From positions 1-64,000 of the forward strand of contig JAFQGD010000025.1 of assembly GCA_017398355.1 (NCBI GenBank): 64,000 nucleotides of DNA, read 5' to 3'. The DNA comes from Akkermansia sp. Lineage in GTDB: Bacteria > Verrucomicrobiota > Verrucomicrobiia > Verrucomicrobiales > Akkermansiaceae. Position numbers and translations under genes: made by a program. Under the pieces are notes generated by a model. It saw nothing but the letters and a program-made list of their open reading frames with translations, did no database searches and was not told where the DNA came from. How positions within the stretch are numbered: position 1 is the stretch's first letter; each line of letters opens with the position of its first letter. Shown here piece after piece: positions 44,754 to 52,809 of the stretch.

Positions 44754-46535
44754 ATGAATATACAAGACATACTCCAATCCGCCCTCTCTCTCTCCGAGAA
44801 ATACAAGACCTCCACGCAGACCGAACGGCTCCGCTCACTAGCCGAAGCCATTAAGCAGGATAAGCTCAAAGTCGTGGTACTCGGCGATTTCAAAGCCGGC
44901 AAGTCCACGCTGCTCAACCGCCTGTTCATCCGCAAGGACATGCTTCCGACCGACCATCTGGAAGCCACCGCAGTGCCGACTCACCTCAGCAACGGCTCCA
45001 TGGGAATGAACACATGGATGCGCAACCCCGATGGCGAAGATGTGCTGGTAACTGAGCGCCGGACATTCACCGACGCTGATGTTGCCGCCACCGTCACCGC
45101 TGCCACAGAAGAAGAACGCGCCAGCAAGGCTCAGCGGTACAGCCGGGTCAGTATCACCATGCCCGGTATTCTGCCGGAAAACATCATTCTGGTCGATACC
45201 CCCGGGCTCAATACCCCCAACACCGCCATTTACTGCGGCACGCTGGCAGAGGCGCGCACCGCAGATGCCATCCTGTATGTGGTACGTGCCAAGCAGCTCA
45301 GCTCCAGAGAACAGGCACTCATCACCGATTTAGCAGGTGGCCAGCAACTCAAAGTGCCTGTACATATTATCCTGACTCATGATTCAGCCGACAATATTGC
45401 CCAGTCTCAGTTGCAGAATATCTGCCAGGCCATTCAGGCACAGCTCAAGCTCTGCAAGGTGAATTGCGGTGTTTCCGTATTCTCGCTGGACGGTCATTCT
45501 GCATCCACAAGCTCTGTTGCAGAACGCATCAACACCTCATTTGATGATGGGTTCGGTTTTGGAGAAGTTCCCGCAGCTGCTCCGGTTGAAGCAACAGCCG
45601 AAACTGGTGATATCGAAAGCGAACTGCTCGCTTTCTTCAATGGTGAAGTGCGCCGCGGTCGCGCTGCTCGCATTGCCCGCGAACTTACTCCCCTGCTGGC
45701 TTCCCTGAAGGCTGCCGTGCAGGCACGCCTGACCATGGCCGAGGCCAATGAAGCGGAGATTAAAAAAATTGAGGAAAAGAAAGCGGAAATTCAGCAGGAA
45801 TATCTCCGCGTGGTCAAGTCTCTGCTGATGGATGTTCGAACCGCTCAATACACATTCAGCAACAATGTTGTTTCTGATCTGGATGCACTGCGAGATAAAC
45901 ACATTGATGCACTGAACAAACTGCAAACAACAGGTGACATTCTTGCATCCATCAGCGACTGGCATCAGGACATGCCACAGGAACTCCAGCGCGTCCTGAC
46001 CACGAGCAAATTAGACCTTGAACGTGATATCATGGCTATTTGCCAGAAGCACAATCAGGCAATTAAAGATAAGCTTGCTCCGGACGAAATTGAGACTAAT
46101 ATGCCAAGCGACTGGCTGACCAAGTTTGTTAATTTCGTTCCGAACTGGGCACTGATTCTGGCAGATTACATTATTTTTGACATCATCTCACCGCTCCCCT
46201 CCCTGTTGGATGTTCCCCTGCGCATGATTGCAGACAAGGTTCCCTTCATTCGCGACCTCATGCCGGCCAACATTGCAGCAAGCCTTGCCCGGACGATGGC
46301 CGGCAACAAACTTACCGAATGCATCAAGGATATTCAGCAGCAAGTTCACACACAACTGGACGCTAAGTTCGATGAACTGAATCAGAAACTGAAAGCCCAG
46401 CTGCAGGAAGCCGACATCTTCGCGGAGCAGGATGCCGCTATTGCCGAATTCCGCAATGGTACACTGACTATCGCCCAGAAACAGCAGCTGGAAGCTGAAA
46501 TGAAACAAATTGCCCAGTGGAGTCAAAATATCTAA
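44754..46535 (+). CDS. Dynamin-like GTPase B with hydrophobic paddle
   Basis: 593 residues. G1 GDFKAGKS (about residues 44-51), G2 Thr in ATAVPTHL, G3 DTPGLN (about 148-153), and LTHDSAD as G4. Two helical regions (about 300-400 and 540-593) surround a hydrophobic part (about 459-500, containing VPNWALILADYIIFDIISPL), placed like the membrane-inserting paddle of bacterial dynamin-like proteins. Two helices rich in Glu/Lys at about 330-345 could form a coiled coil. No Shine-Dalgarno sequence is visible. The next gene starts 13 bases after the stop. Confidence 0.87.
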   Translation: MNIQDILQSALSLSEKYKTSTQTERLRSLAEAIKQDKLKVVVLGDFKAGKSTLLNRLFIRKDMLPTDHLEATAVPTHLSNGSMGMNTWMRNPDGEDVLVTERRTFTDADVAATVTAATEEERASKAQRYSRVSITMPGILPENIILVDTPGLNTPNTAIYCGTLAEARTADAILYVVRAKQLSSREQALITDLAGGQQLKVPVHIILTHDSADNIAQSQLQNICQAIQAQLKLCKVNCGVSVFSLDGHSASTSSVAERINTSFDDGFGFGEVPAAAPVEATAETGDIESELLAFFNGEVRRGRAARIARELTPLLASLKAAVQARLTMAEANEAEIKKIEEKKAEIQQEYLRVVKSLLMDVRTAQYTFSNNVVSDLDALRDKHIDALNKLQTTGDILASISDWHQDMPQELQRVLTTSKLDLERDIMAICQKHNQAIKDKLAPDEIETNMPSDWLTKFVNFVPNWALILADYIIFDIISPLPSLLDVPLRMIADKVPFIRDLMPANIAASLARTMAGNKLTECIKDIQQQVHTQLDAKFDELNQKLKAQLQEADIFAEQDAAIAEFRNGTLTIAQKQQLEAEMKQIAQWSQNI

Positions 46536-46548
46536 CTTTACCAAACTT

Positions 46549-49023
46549 ATGATGATTCAGACAAATCTTCGCAGCGAGAAGCTGGAACAATACAATTTCT
46601 TCCGTTCTCGCCTGATTTCCCTTTGCGATGAAGCCACTCCTGTTCTGGAAAAGGCTCAGCTGATTCAGAAACGTCACCTGACCTATAGCACCCCGGCTGA
46701 GAAACTGAAGGCTGACACCTACACCCTAGTACTCATCGGCGGGTTTCAAAGCGGCAAATCCACCCTGTTCAACTACCTTTGTGATGGCCGGGAGCTTTCC
46801 CCCGTTGGTCCCTGTGGCGGTGGCATCCGCACCAGCGGCTGCATGGTGACCGCCCATCCCGTCAAAGAAGGTGAATCTGAACGAGCCATAGTCACCTGGC
46901 GCTCCCCGGAGGAGCTGTTGGCTGCGTTGGGTAACCCTCTCATCAAATATTTCGAGAATCCCGTTTCCTTCTCGGCTCTGACCCCAAACGAAGTAAATCT
47001 GGACAAGGAGGAAGATCGAAATAAACTGGCACAACTGGCTAAGCAGGAACTTACTGACCCAACAGCGGATTTGAGCGATGAAAACATGGAGCTTCTCCGC
47101 TTTACGCTTGTGGTCTGTCGGTTCTACAAGCAGTTTGAGCAGCGCTGTAAAACTGGCAAGAACGAATGTATGCCAGATGAAACGGTGAAGCTCACTTCCT
47201 ATCCCCAAACGTGGGATTACAAATGGGTCAACATTCAGGAAGAAAACACATGGACAGAGCTCCCCGATTTCTCGGAAGAAGAAGTGCAATTTGTTTTCTG
47301 TGGTGGGGTGGAACTCTTCCTCGATTCACCCATTCTGCGTAATATCGGATGCAGCATCATCGACTGTCCGGGACTTTTTATCTCCAAATGGGATACGGAA
47401 ATTGCCTCCCGTTGCATCCGTGAAGCAAACGCCATTCTGTACTTGTTGAAAGGGCAGGATCAGCTCTCACAGGAGGCCATTACGGCCCTGCGGGAATGCA
47501 TCCGCTTGGGTGGCGCGCATAAAATTATTTTTGGAGCCAATTTACGTAAGTCGCCCGCAATGTGGAATCGTGTTCTGCAGATGGGCGTTCTGCCCCAGTT
47601 AAAACGGAATGGTTTCAGCAATCCTGTTGTGTACAACTTTCATGCATCCATTGCCCTGCGCATGCGTGAACTGATGTATGAAGAATACGGAATGCTCTCC
47701 CAGCCTTCCCGGTCAGCCATCGAATACGACATTGAGCTGAGCGGTATTCCTTCCAGCGTGAAAGATTATCTGCATGCGCAGCTTGATGAATTCATCCCGA
47801 TGATGACCAGTCCCGCGACCAGAAAATTGGCCAACTACGCAGACAATTACCCGGAATTGGAAAAGCTCAGCGGGGTTCCGGATTTCGTGGGTGCTGCCAG
47901 CAACCATGTGCTGGAGACCCGCGCTACCAGTGTACTGATTCATGAGGGCTCAAAACAGATTGAAGGCTCTCTGTCTCAAGCCAAAGCAGAAATGGAGCAG
48001 AAGATTCAACTTCTTCAAGCTGATTTAAATGCTGCTGAGGAATTGCTTAAAGAAGAAAAGAGTAAGCTGGAAAACTTTAGGAGTAACAAGAAACTTCATG
48101 AGGACGCTCTAACTTTACGCTTGGATAAATGTAAAGAAATTATTTACACAACATACAATCAGGAGATAACAGGGTTGATAAAAGAAAAAGTAGAAGACAT
48201 AAAAGAAATCACCAAAAAGCATATTCCTTCGTCTATCTCCGCGAAATTGGGAGATGCGTGGAACCGGTGTGCAAGTAGCATCGACAAATGGGTCGGCTCG
48301 AATTTAGCAGAATTGAAGATCGTTGATAGAAATAAACTTAAGCAAAAATACGCTGAAGCACTGGGTGGTCTCTTATCGGAGGTTTTGACTCAAGTAAAAA
48401 ATCAGATTGAAGAAAATTTCACCAAGCAGAGTGCCTATACAGAATTGAGCAAAGATTTTGAAGCTAGACGCCAAAGTCTCATGCGAGATGTTGCAGCTTT
48501 TAAACAGCTAGGCTGTCTTGCTTCTATTGAAGTAAAATTCCCTGACTCTTTCACCGATGCTGTAAAAGGCATGGCATTGCCCAAAGCAACAGAATTACTT
48601 GAGGCTGCATTTAAAGAACAGAACAAATTTTCTGAATGGATTTGGGATGTTTTGACCTTTGGGTTGAAAAGTTTGTGTGTCAGCGGTAAAACGTGGGCAG
48701 AGAAAATTGTAGATAAGTACCTTCCTGCGTTCGCTAAGATAACGAGCAATCATCTTATGACTTGCATGGAACAAGAAGAGCCCGCAGGCCCAGTAAGAGA
48801 GCTAATGAATGCAGTCAAAGCATTTAAAGAATGTTTCGAAAATGCAGAGATGCAAATTGTTGAAGCACATAACACTGCACAAAGATACGTGAATGAAGCT
48901 CAAAACAAGGTAAGTCTCGTATCCGAACTTGAGTCTACCTGCCGAACTATATCAGCCTTGCTGGAAAAACTTCGTACGCTAGAGAACGAAATCAAACAAC
49001 GTTTTCCTCAATTATCAGCTTAA
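46549..49023 (+). CDS. Dynamin-like GTPase C with altered G3 and long coiled coil
   Basis: 824 residues from ATG 46549 (or the next ATG, 46552). G1 is GGFQSGKS (about residues 64-71), and G3 reads DCPGLF (about 271-276) instead of DTPG. The G domain carries a long insert (about 120-250) before G3. Residues about 470-530 form a strong coiled coil (AKAEMEQKIQLLQADLN and similar heptads), and a hydrophobic patch lies at about 695-710 (EWIWDVLTFGLKSLCV). The first 480 residues are GC-rich; from about 47990 on the DNA is AT-rich and codon choice changes, so the C-terminal half may have another origin. Confidence 0.85.
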   Translation: MMIQTNLRSEKLEQYNFFRSRLISLCDEATPVLEKAQLIQKRHLTYSTPAEKLKADTYTLVLIGGFQSGKSTLFNYLCDGRELSPVGPCGGGIRTSGCMVTAHPVKEGESERAIVTWRSPEELLAALGNPLIKYFENPVSFSALTPNEVNLDKEEDRNKLAQLAKQELTDPTADLSDENMELLRFTLVVCRFYKQFEQRCKTGKNECMPDETVKLTSYPQTWDYKWVNIQEENTWTELPDFSEEEVQFVFCGGVELFLDSPILRNIGCSIIDCPGLFISKWDTEIASRCIREANAILYLLKGQDQLSQEAITALRECIRLGGAHKIIFGANLRKSPAMWNRVLQMGVLPQLKRNGFSNPVVYNFHASIALRMRELMYEEYGMLSQPSRSAIEYDIELSGIPSSVKDYLHAQLDEFIPMMTSPATRKLANYADNYPELEKLSGVPDFVGAASNHVLETRATSVLIHEGSKQIEGSLSQAKAEMEQKIQLLQADLNAAEELLKEEKSKLENFRSNKKLHEDALTLRLDKCKEIIYTTYNQEITGLIKEKVEDIKEITKKHIPSSISAKLGDAWNRCASSIDKWVGSNLAELKIVDRNKLKQKYAEALGGLLSEVLTQVKNQIEENFTKQSAYTELSKDFEARRQSLMRDVAAFKQLGCLASIEVKFPDSFTDAVKGMALPKATELLEAAFKEQNKFSEWIWDVLTFGLKSLCVSGKTWAEKIVDKYLPAFAKITSNHLMTCMEQEEPAGPVRELMNAVKAFKECFENAEMQIVEAHNTAQRYVNEAQNKVSLVSELESTCRTISALLEKLRTLENEIKQRFPQLSA

Positions 49024-49031
49024 AACTATGG

Positions 49032-49070
49032 CCGTTCGACGGTTTGCTCTCATCGCCGTCGAACGGTAAA
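49032..49070 (+). terminator. Hairpin between GTPase C and the LRAT gene (terminator or attenuator)
   Basis: A perfect 11-base-pair stem (ccgttcgacgg / ccgtcgaacgg) with a 13-base loop, followed by TAAAATTTC. It lies nine bases after the GTPase C stop, inside an otherwise tightly packed cluster. It could end transcription, lower downstream expression or protect the upstream message. Confidence 0.6.
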
Positions 49071-49094
49071 ATTTCTACATAGGGAATCATAAAT

Positions 49095-50141
49095 ATGTTA
49101 CTCGGACATTTTTTACATCTGATAAGCGATACGATTCCAGCTCCTATAGCACCTGAAGAATTAAAGCCGGGAAACATCGTGGTGGCGGTTGCTGATATGC
49201 AACAACTGAAAGAAACGGGGTTACCGACCGAAATTCGATTTGGAATTGTTTGTGATGACGGAGATGTGATATGCCAATTTTGTGAATCGGAGGGAGAGGT
49301 AATTCCTGAACATCCGCAATTTACCATTAAAAAACTTTCATTGGATGATTTTGCGGAAAAGAGTATGCTCGTATACGTGATTCCGTTCGAGTGTCAACTT
49401 GGTTCAGATATAGTTATTATGTCGGCAAAAATGCATATTGGATTAACCTACTACGAGTTGCGTAGTTATCCGGGAGATGATTTCGTGGCTGAATGTTTGA
49501 GTGGGCTTTCCGCTGAAGAATTGATGCAAAAAACACCCATTGCTGGTCAGCACTGGTGGACACCGCTACATATGACACTGCGTCAGGGGCTGAAGTGGCT
49601 GGGTGTCGATGTGCCAAGTGATTGGCTTCCTGAAGCTGCAGATGTACAGGTATTTGATCAGACCCATCACGGTATTGCTATAGAGGGGAATCAGGTTATA
49701 CACTTTTCGACCCGTCGCGTACCAGATGGATCGAACCGCATTAAAGCAGACTCTTTGAAAGAATTCCGCAGCATAGGGGATGACGCTTATAGCGGATCGC
49801 CTGTTAAATACAAGGAAGAAACAACCGAGCAACGTCTGTCTAGTCGCAATCGTGCGGTGTGGATATTCTGCCATTCGGGCAGATGGGAAAGGTATAACCT
49901 GATGGACAATAACTGTGAGCATTTTAGTCGCTATTGTCGCGTGGGGAAGAAAGAATCCCGCCAAGTTATTGCGGCAGTTATGGAAGCTCTGGGAGCGCTT
50001 ATTACTATTTTGCCTAGAAGTTTGCCCTTCCAGCCTCTAATCATCGCGCTGGGCCTGCTGATGAAGAATGGAGCCCGAGTGCTTGGTCGCCCGGAAGCAG
50101 CCCGCGACTCCCTTGCTGAGTCTCTGTTTATTATTGAATGA
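49095..50141 (+). CDS. LRAT-fold (NlpC/P60 superfamily) protein with a degenerate N-terminal copy
   Basis: The 348-residue protein starts after AGGGA (49081-49085). Residues about 145-285 carry the LRAT signatures: THHGIAIEGNQVIHFS (catalytic His at about 191-192) and NLMDNNCEHFSRYC with NCEHF (Cys about 273), the residues that form a thioester in LRAT/HRAS-like phospholipid acyltransferases. Residues about 22-145 look like a second, decayed copy: FGIVCDDGDVICQF lacks the His, and ELRSYPGDDFVAECLSG lacks the Cys. The last 50 residues include a hydrophobic helix (about 294-325) that may anchor it. It probably acts on lipids or thioesters at membranes near the GTPases. Confidence 0.82.
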   Translation: MLLGHFLHLISDTIPAPIAPEELKPGNIVVAVADMQQLKETGLPTEIRFGIVCDDGDVICQFCESEGEVIPEHPQFTIKKLSLDDFAEKSMLVYVIPFECQLGSDIVIMSAKMHIGLTYYELRSYPGDDFVAECLSGLSAEELMQKTPIAGQHWWTPLHMTLRQGLKWLGVDVPSDWLPEAADVQVFDQTHHGIAIEGNQVIHFSTRRVPDGSNRIKADSLKEFRSIGDDAYSGSPVKYKEETTEQRLSSRNRAVWIFCHSGRWERYNLMDNNCEHFSRYCRVGKKESRQVIAAVMEALGALITILPRSLPFQPLIIALGLLMKNGARVLGRPEAARDSLAESLFIIE

Positions 50142-50190
50142 CACTTTACACGTTTTCCCGATAAATCAAACAACATTCTGTCGCACCATC

Positions 50191-50799
50191 ATGAAAATCT
50201 GGACTTATAATACAAACGATGGATGGCAACCATCTTCACCACCTGTCGGACTGACCTCTCTCCGGCTCAATAAGACCCGGCAGAAGCGGTTTCTCATCAT
50301 CCGCAAGGAAGCTGATGGGCTATGCACACTGCAGATGCAGTTACCCGAGCAACCGGAAATGAAAATTGCAATTAGCGACCTGACAGAAAAGCAGGCCCGC
50401 AATATTGCCATTGCTTACTTGGAGCAGAAGTTCATTGATTGTTCCGATGTAGAAAAGGTGGCGTCTGCAGAACAACTGACCTCTGCTCCAGCTATGTTCC
50501 CGGAATGGTACAGAGGAAATTACAGCACAGCGCCGGACTGCATGAGCAAAGCCGCAGAATGCCTCCGCACCCGCGCCTTCAGCGCGGGGTCCGGAATGAA
50601 GCTTATCATTGCGGATGATGCTGATTTCTTGGATGAATCACGCGCTGATATCATTCTTTCTGCTTCTGATGATGATGTCAAACAAACACCTGATATCGAT
50701 GCTGAACTACGTAAAACATTCCTCATCAGAGTTGGTGTCTCCTTAGTTTCTGCATTGGCCACATATGCCTTCATCAGGCGGATGAGAAAGAAAAACTGA
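50191..50799 (+). CDS. Tail-anchored protein, unknown family
   Basis: 202 residues from ATG 50191 (MKIWTYNTNDGW), chosen because the frame upstream overlaps the LRAT gene. The body is polar and mixed alpha/beta, without a motif I know; residues about 177-195 (IRVGVSLVSALATYAFI) form one membrane helix followed by RRMRKKN, the layout of a tail-anchored inner-membrane protein with its body in the cytoplasm. The small GTPase gene starts three bases after its stop, so the two are tightly coupled. Confidence 0.7.
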   Translation: MKIWTYNTNDGWQPSSPPVGLTSLRLNKTRQKRFLIIRKEADGLCTLQMQLPEQPEMKIAISDLTEKQARNIAIAYLEQKFIDCSDVEKVASAEQLTSAPAMFPEWYRGNYSTAPDCMSKAAECLRTRAFSAGSGMKLIIADDADFLDESRADIILSASDDDVKQTPDIDAELRKTFLIRVGVSLVSALATYAFIRRMRKKN

Positions 50800-50802
50800 T
50801 AC

Positions 50803-51396
50803 ATGATAAAGGTAGCTGTAGCCGGTGATTTCCAAGATGGTAAATCCACTCTCATTAACGCTATGCGTGGTTGTAACTGTGCTGAAACAGGCTTTGGCAT
50901 CGCTACGACAAAAGAGGTCAGAGAATATCCCCTGCCTGGTACCGGAATCATCCTTATTGATACGCCGGGTTTCAATGCCGATGATGACGACAATGCGCAG
51001 GCCTGTGTGGGAATTGAACAGGCAGATGCCTGTTTCTATATGCTCAGCAACACCCAATTCACCAGACGTATGTTTCGCGGACTAAAAAATGCGCTGAAAT
51101 ACCCCGACGGTAGCTATAAACCACTTATTCCTTTCATCAATGATAGAGGTTGCAATAACAAAGGGATGGCAAAAGCCAGCATAGCATCCATGAGATTCTA
51201 TGGCCTTGAGCCCATCCTGTTCGGTGATGAAATGCCGGTTATTCATGCCGAAGCTTGGCAGAAAGGTTGCACTTGTGAGGCGGAATACGAGCTGGGCATG
51301 CGCCGCATCAAGTTTTTACTGGGGATGGAGCCTGTGCAGAGGGTTTCTCCATTGGAAAGAATTTGCATTTTGAATAAACTTGTTGAAACTCATTAA
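50803..51396 (+). CDS. Small GTPase of the cluster
   Basis: 197 residues, essentially a lone G domain: G1 GDFQDGKS (residues 8-15), G2 Thr in GIATTKEV (about 35-36), G3 DTPGFN (53-58). G4 is not canonical; INDRG (about 112-116) stands in its place. There is no stalk or membrane segment. By size and G1 it resembles YfjP/Era-type or AIG-like domains more than dynamins. Its overlap-like spacing with the tail-anchored gene suggests that protein recruits it to the membrane. Confidence 0.8.
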   Translation: MIKVAVAGDFQDGKSTLINAMRGCNCAETGFGIATTKEVREYPLPGTGIILIDTPGFNADDDDNAQACVGIEQADACFYMLSNTQFTRRMFRGLKNALKYPDGSYKPLIPFINDRGCNNKGMAKASIASMRFYGLEPILFGDEMPVIHAEAWQKGCTCEAEYELGMRRIKFLLGMEPVQRVSPLERICILNKLVETH

Positions 51397-51405
51397 GTTA
51401 AGATT

Positions 51406-51819
51406 ATGATTGAATGGTTTAGCAATGCCATTAGTTTGAATGATTTGGCAAAGGATGTTGGCAAGTTAAGAAAAGAACTTGAAAATCTCCGAGATACGCA
51501 AAGCTCTCGTCTTTATAATGTAAAGGAGCGTCTTCGTAATGCAGAAGGGCGTCTTCGTAATGCAGAGGGCTCATTGTGGGGGGAAGATGGGAGACCGGAA
51601 GAAGAGCGCGTTTGGTTTCGTTTAATGCGTTTGGAAAACAGTTTGTGGGGGAATGAAAACATTAAAATACACGCATGGGGACGCATTGAGGAACTGATGG
51701 AGAAAGTTCAAAAACTGGAGGCTGAGAATAAAGCGTTGAAGCAGCAAATGAACGAAATGCGCGATTTGAAGAAGATTCTCATAAAAGCAGTCAATAAGCA
51801 ACTGGGGAAGATATCTTAG
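51406..51819 (+). CDS. Coiled-coil protein with an internal tandem repeat
   Basis: 137 residues with two coiled-coil parts (about 13-56 and 95-125). A 21-base unit is repeated in tandem, giving RLRNAEG twice, and SLWG occurs twice around an acidic turn (about 57 and 80). The protein is highly charged and has no membrane segment. It begins nine bases after the small GTPase stop. Likely an assembly or bridging partner; no family recognised. Local DNA is AT-rich. Confidence 0.7.
   Translation: MIEWFSNAISLNDLAKDVGKLRKELENLRDTQSSRLYNVKERLRNAEGRLRNAEGSLWGEDGRPEEERVWFRLMRLENSLWGNENIKIHAWGRIEELMEKVQKLEAENKALKQQMNEMRDLKKILIKAVNKQLGKIS
51538..51579 (+). repeat. Tandem 21-base repeat inside the coiled-coil gene
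   Basis: Two adjacent copies, 51538-51558 and 51559-51579, of gcgtcttcgtaatgcag followed by aagg or aggg; they differ at a single position or two. Being in frame, copy number changes would lengthen the coil by seven residues (one heptad). Confidence 0.9.
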
Positions 51820-51833
51820 AAATTCCACTGAGT

Positions 51834-52802
51834 ATGGACATAAAACGAAAGCGCCTCTTTTGGGGCGGCGTGTTGGCAGATCCGGCTTTGGGGTCTGAGA
51901 GTGGGCATAAGATAGCCCAGCAACTGGCTGCTTTTATCAATACTCCGAACACGACGGTGTATGATAAGGCCATCGACAGCGTGTACCTGAGCACGCACAC
52001 CGGGGGCTCGCAGCTGCACCACCTCGTCGATGGGCAGCATGATATCTTCGGGGCGTTCGAGGCAGCGGCCAAGGCACTGCCGGATGACAGCACCTGGCAG
52101 GAGGTGATGGGTACAGCGCATCACTTGGGCAAAGATTTGTTTTCTGTCTCCGGATTGCCGGTTGTATCACTCCGTCCGGAGCAGTTCCAGAGCATGAGTG
52201 CTTGGCTGAGTGATCATTTGAGTATTTCCAAACGTTGGTTGGGCGATTTGTTGAAAATCAATGGACTGGAGCTATTCAGCGGGGTGCTGTCGGTGACTGC
52301 TGTGGTAGTGGGATGCCAACAGGCAGACATGCGCCAATTGGCTGAATTGAGCGCAGCGAGTGGCTTGGCTGGTATTCTTTCAGCCAATCCTATAGGCCTT
52401 TGTGCGGCTGCTATTGCCCTAGTCTTGGCGTGGAAGCACCGCCGCTCTACGGCTGATTTGGGGCGCAGCTTGCTGGTGGGTGGAGTAACAGCCGGGGCTG
52501 CGTTCGCAGCCGGTTCTACGGTGGCAGCTTTAGGAATAGGTTCCGGTCTGCTGCCTGCTGTGGCCGGAGTGCTGTTGAGCGTGGTGACGGGTTTTTATGT
52601 GCGCAATTTTTTGGTGAAAAAGCTTTATCCGCCAACGGAAACAAGCTTTGCCGGACTTTTGCCCCCACCGCAGGAGGAATTGCAGTGGGTTGTGCCCGAT
52701 ATGGATGAGGTACAAACGGACGTATGGAGGGCCATGCTGTGCTATGAATACCCCATGTCGACAACTGTGAGCATGGCTTTGCAACGTGCGTTGAAACAAT
52801 AG
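51834..52802 (+). CDS. Polytopic membrane protein, unknown family
   Basis: 322 residues. The N-terminal 170 residues are soluble and rich in His (THTGGSQLHHLVDGQHD, HHLGKDLF). Residues about 140-260 hold three or four glycine/alanine-rich hydrophobic segments (GVLSVTAVVVG, ANPIGLCAAAIALVLAW, LLVGGVTAGAAFAAGSTVAALGIGSG, AVAGVLLSVVTGFY). The C-terminal 65 residues are polar. The alanine/glycine-rich helices recall GTPase-linked membrane proteins such as DUF697, but no sequence motif confirms that. It starts 14 bases after the coiled-coil gene. Confidence 0.72.
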   Translation: MDIKRKRLFWGGVLADPALGSESGHKIAQQLAAFINTPNTTVYDKAIDSVYLSTHTGGSQLHHLVDGQHDIFGAFEAAAKALPDDSTWQEVMGTAHHLGKDLFSVSGLPVVSLRPEQFQSMSAWLSDHLSISKRWLGDLLKINGLELFSGVLSVTAVVVGCQQADMRQLAELSAASGLAGILSANPIGLCAAAIALVLAWKHRRSTADLGRSLLVGGVTAGAAFAAGSTVAALGIGSGLLPAVAGVLLSVVTGFYVRNFLVKKLYPPTETSFAGLLPPPQEELQWVVPDMDEVQTDVWRAMLCYEYPMSTTVSMALQRALKQ

Positions 52803-52809
52803 TTCTCTT

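Noticed and set aside
51538-51579. CRISPR-like repeat
   Set aside because: Only two adjacent copies without spacers, inside a reading frame; it is a coding tandem repeat. No CRISPR array is seen in the window.
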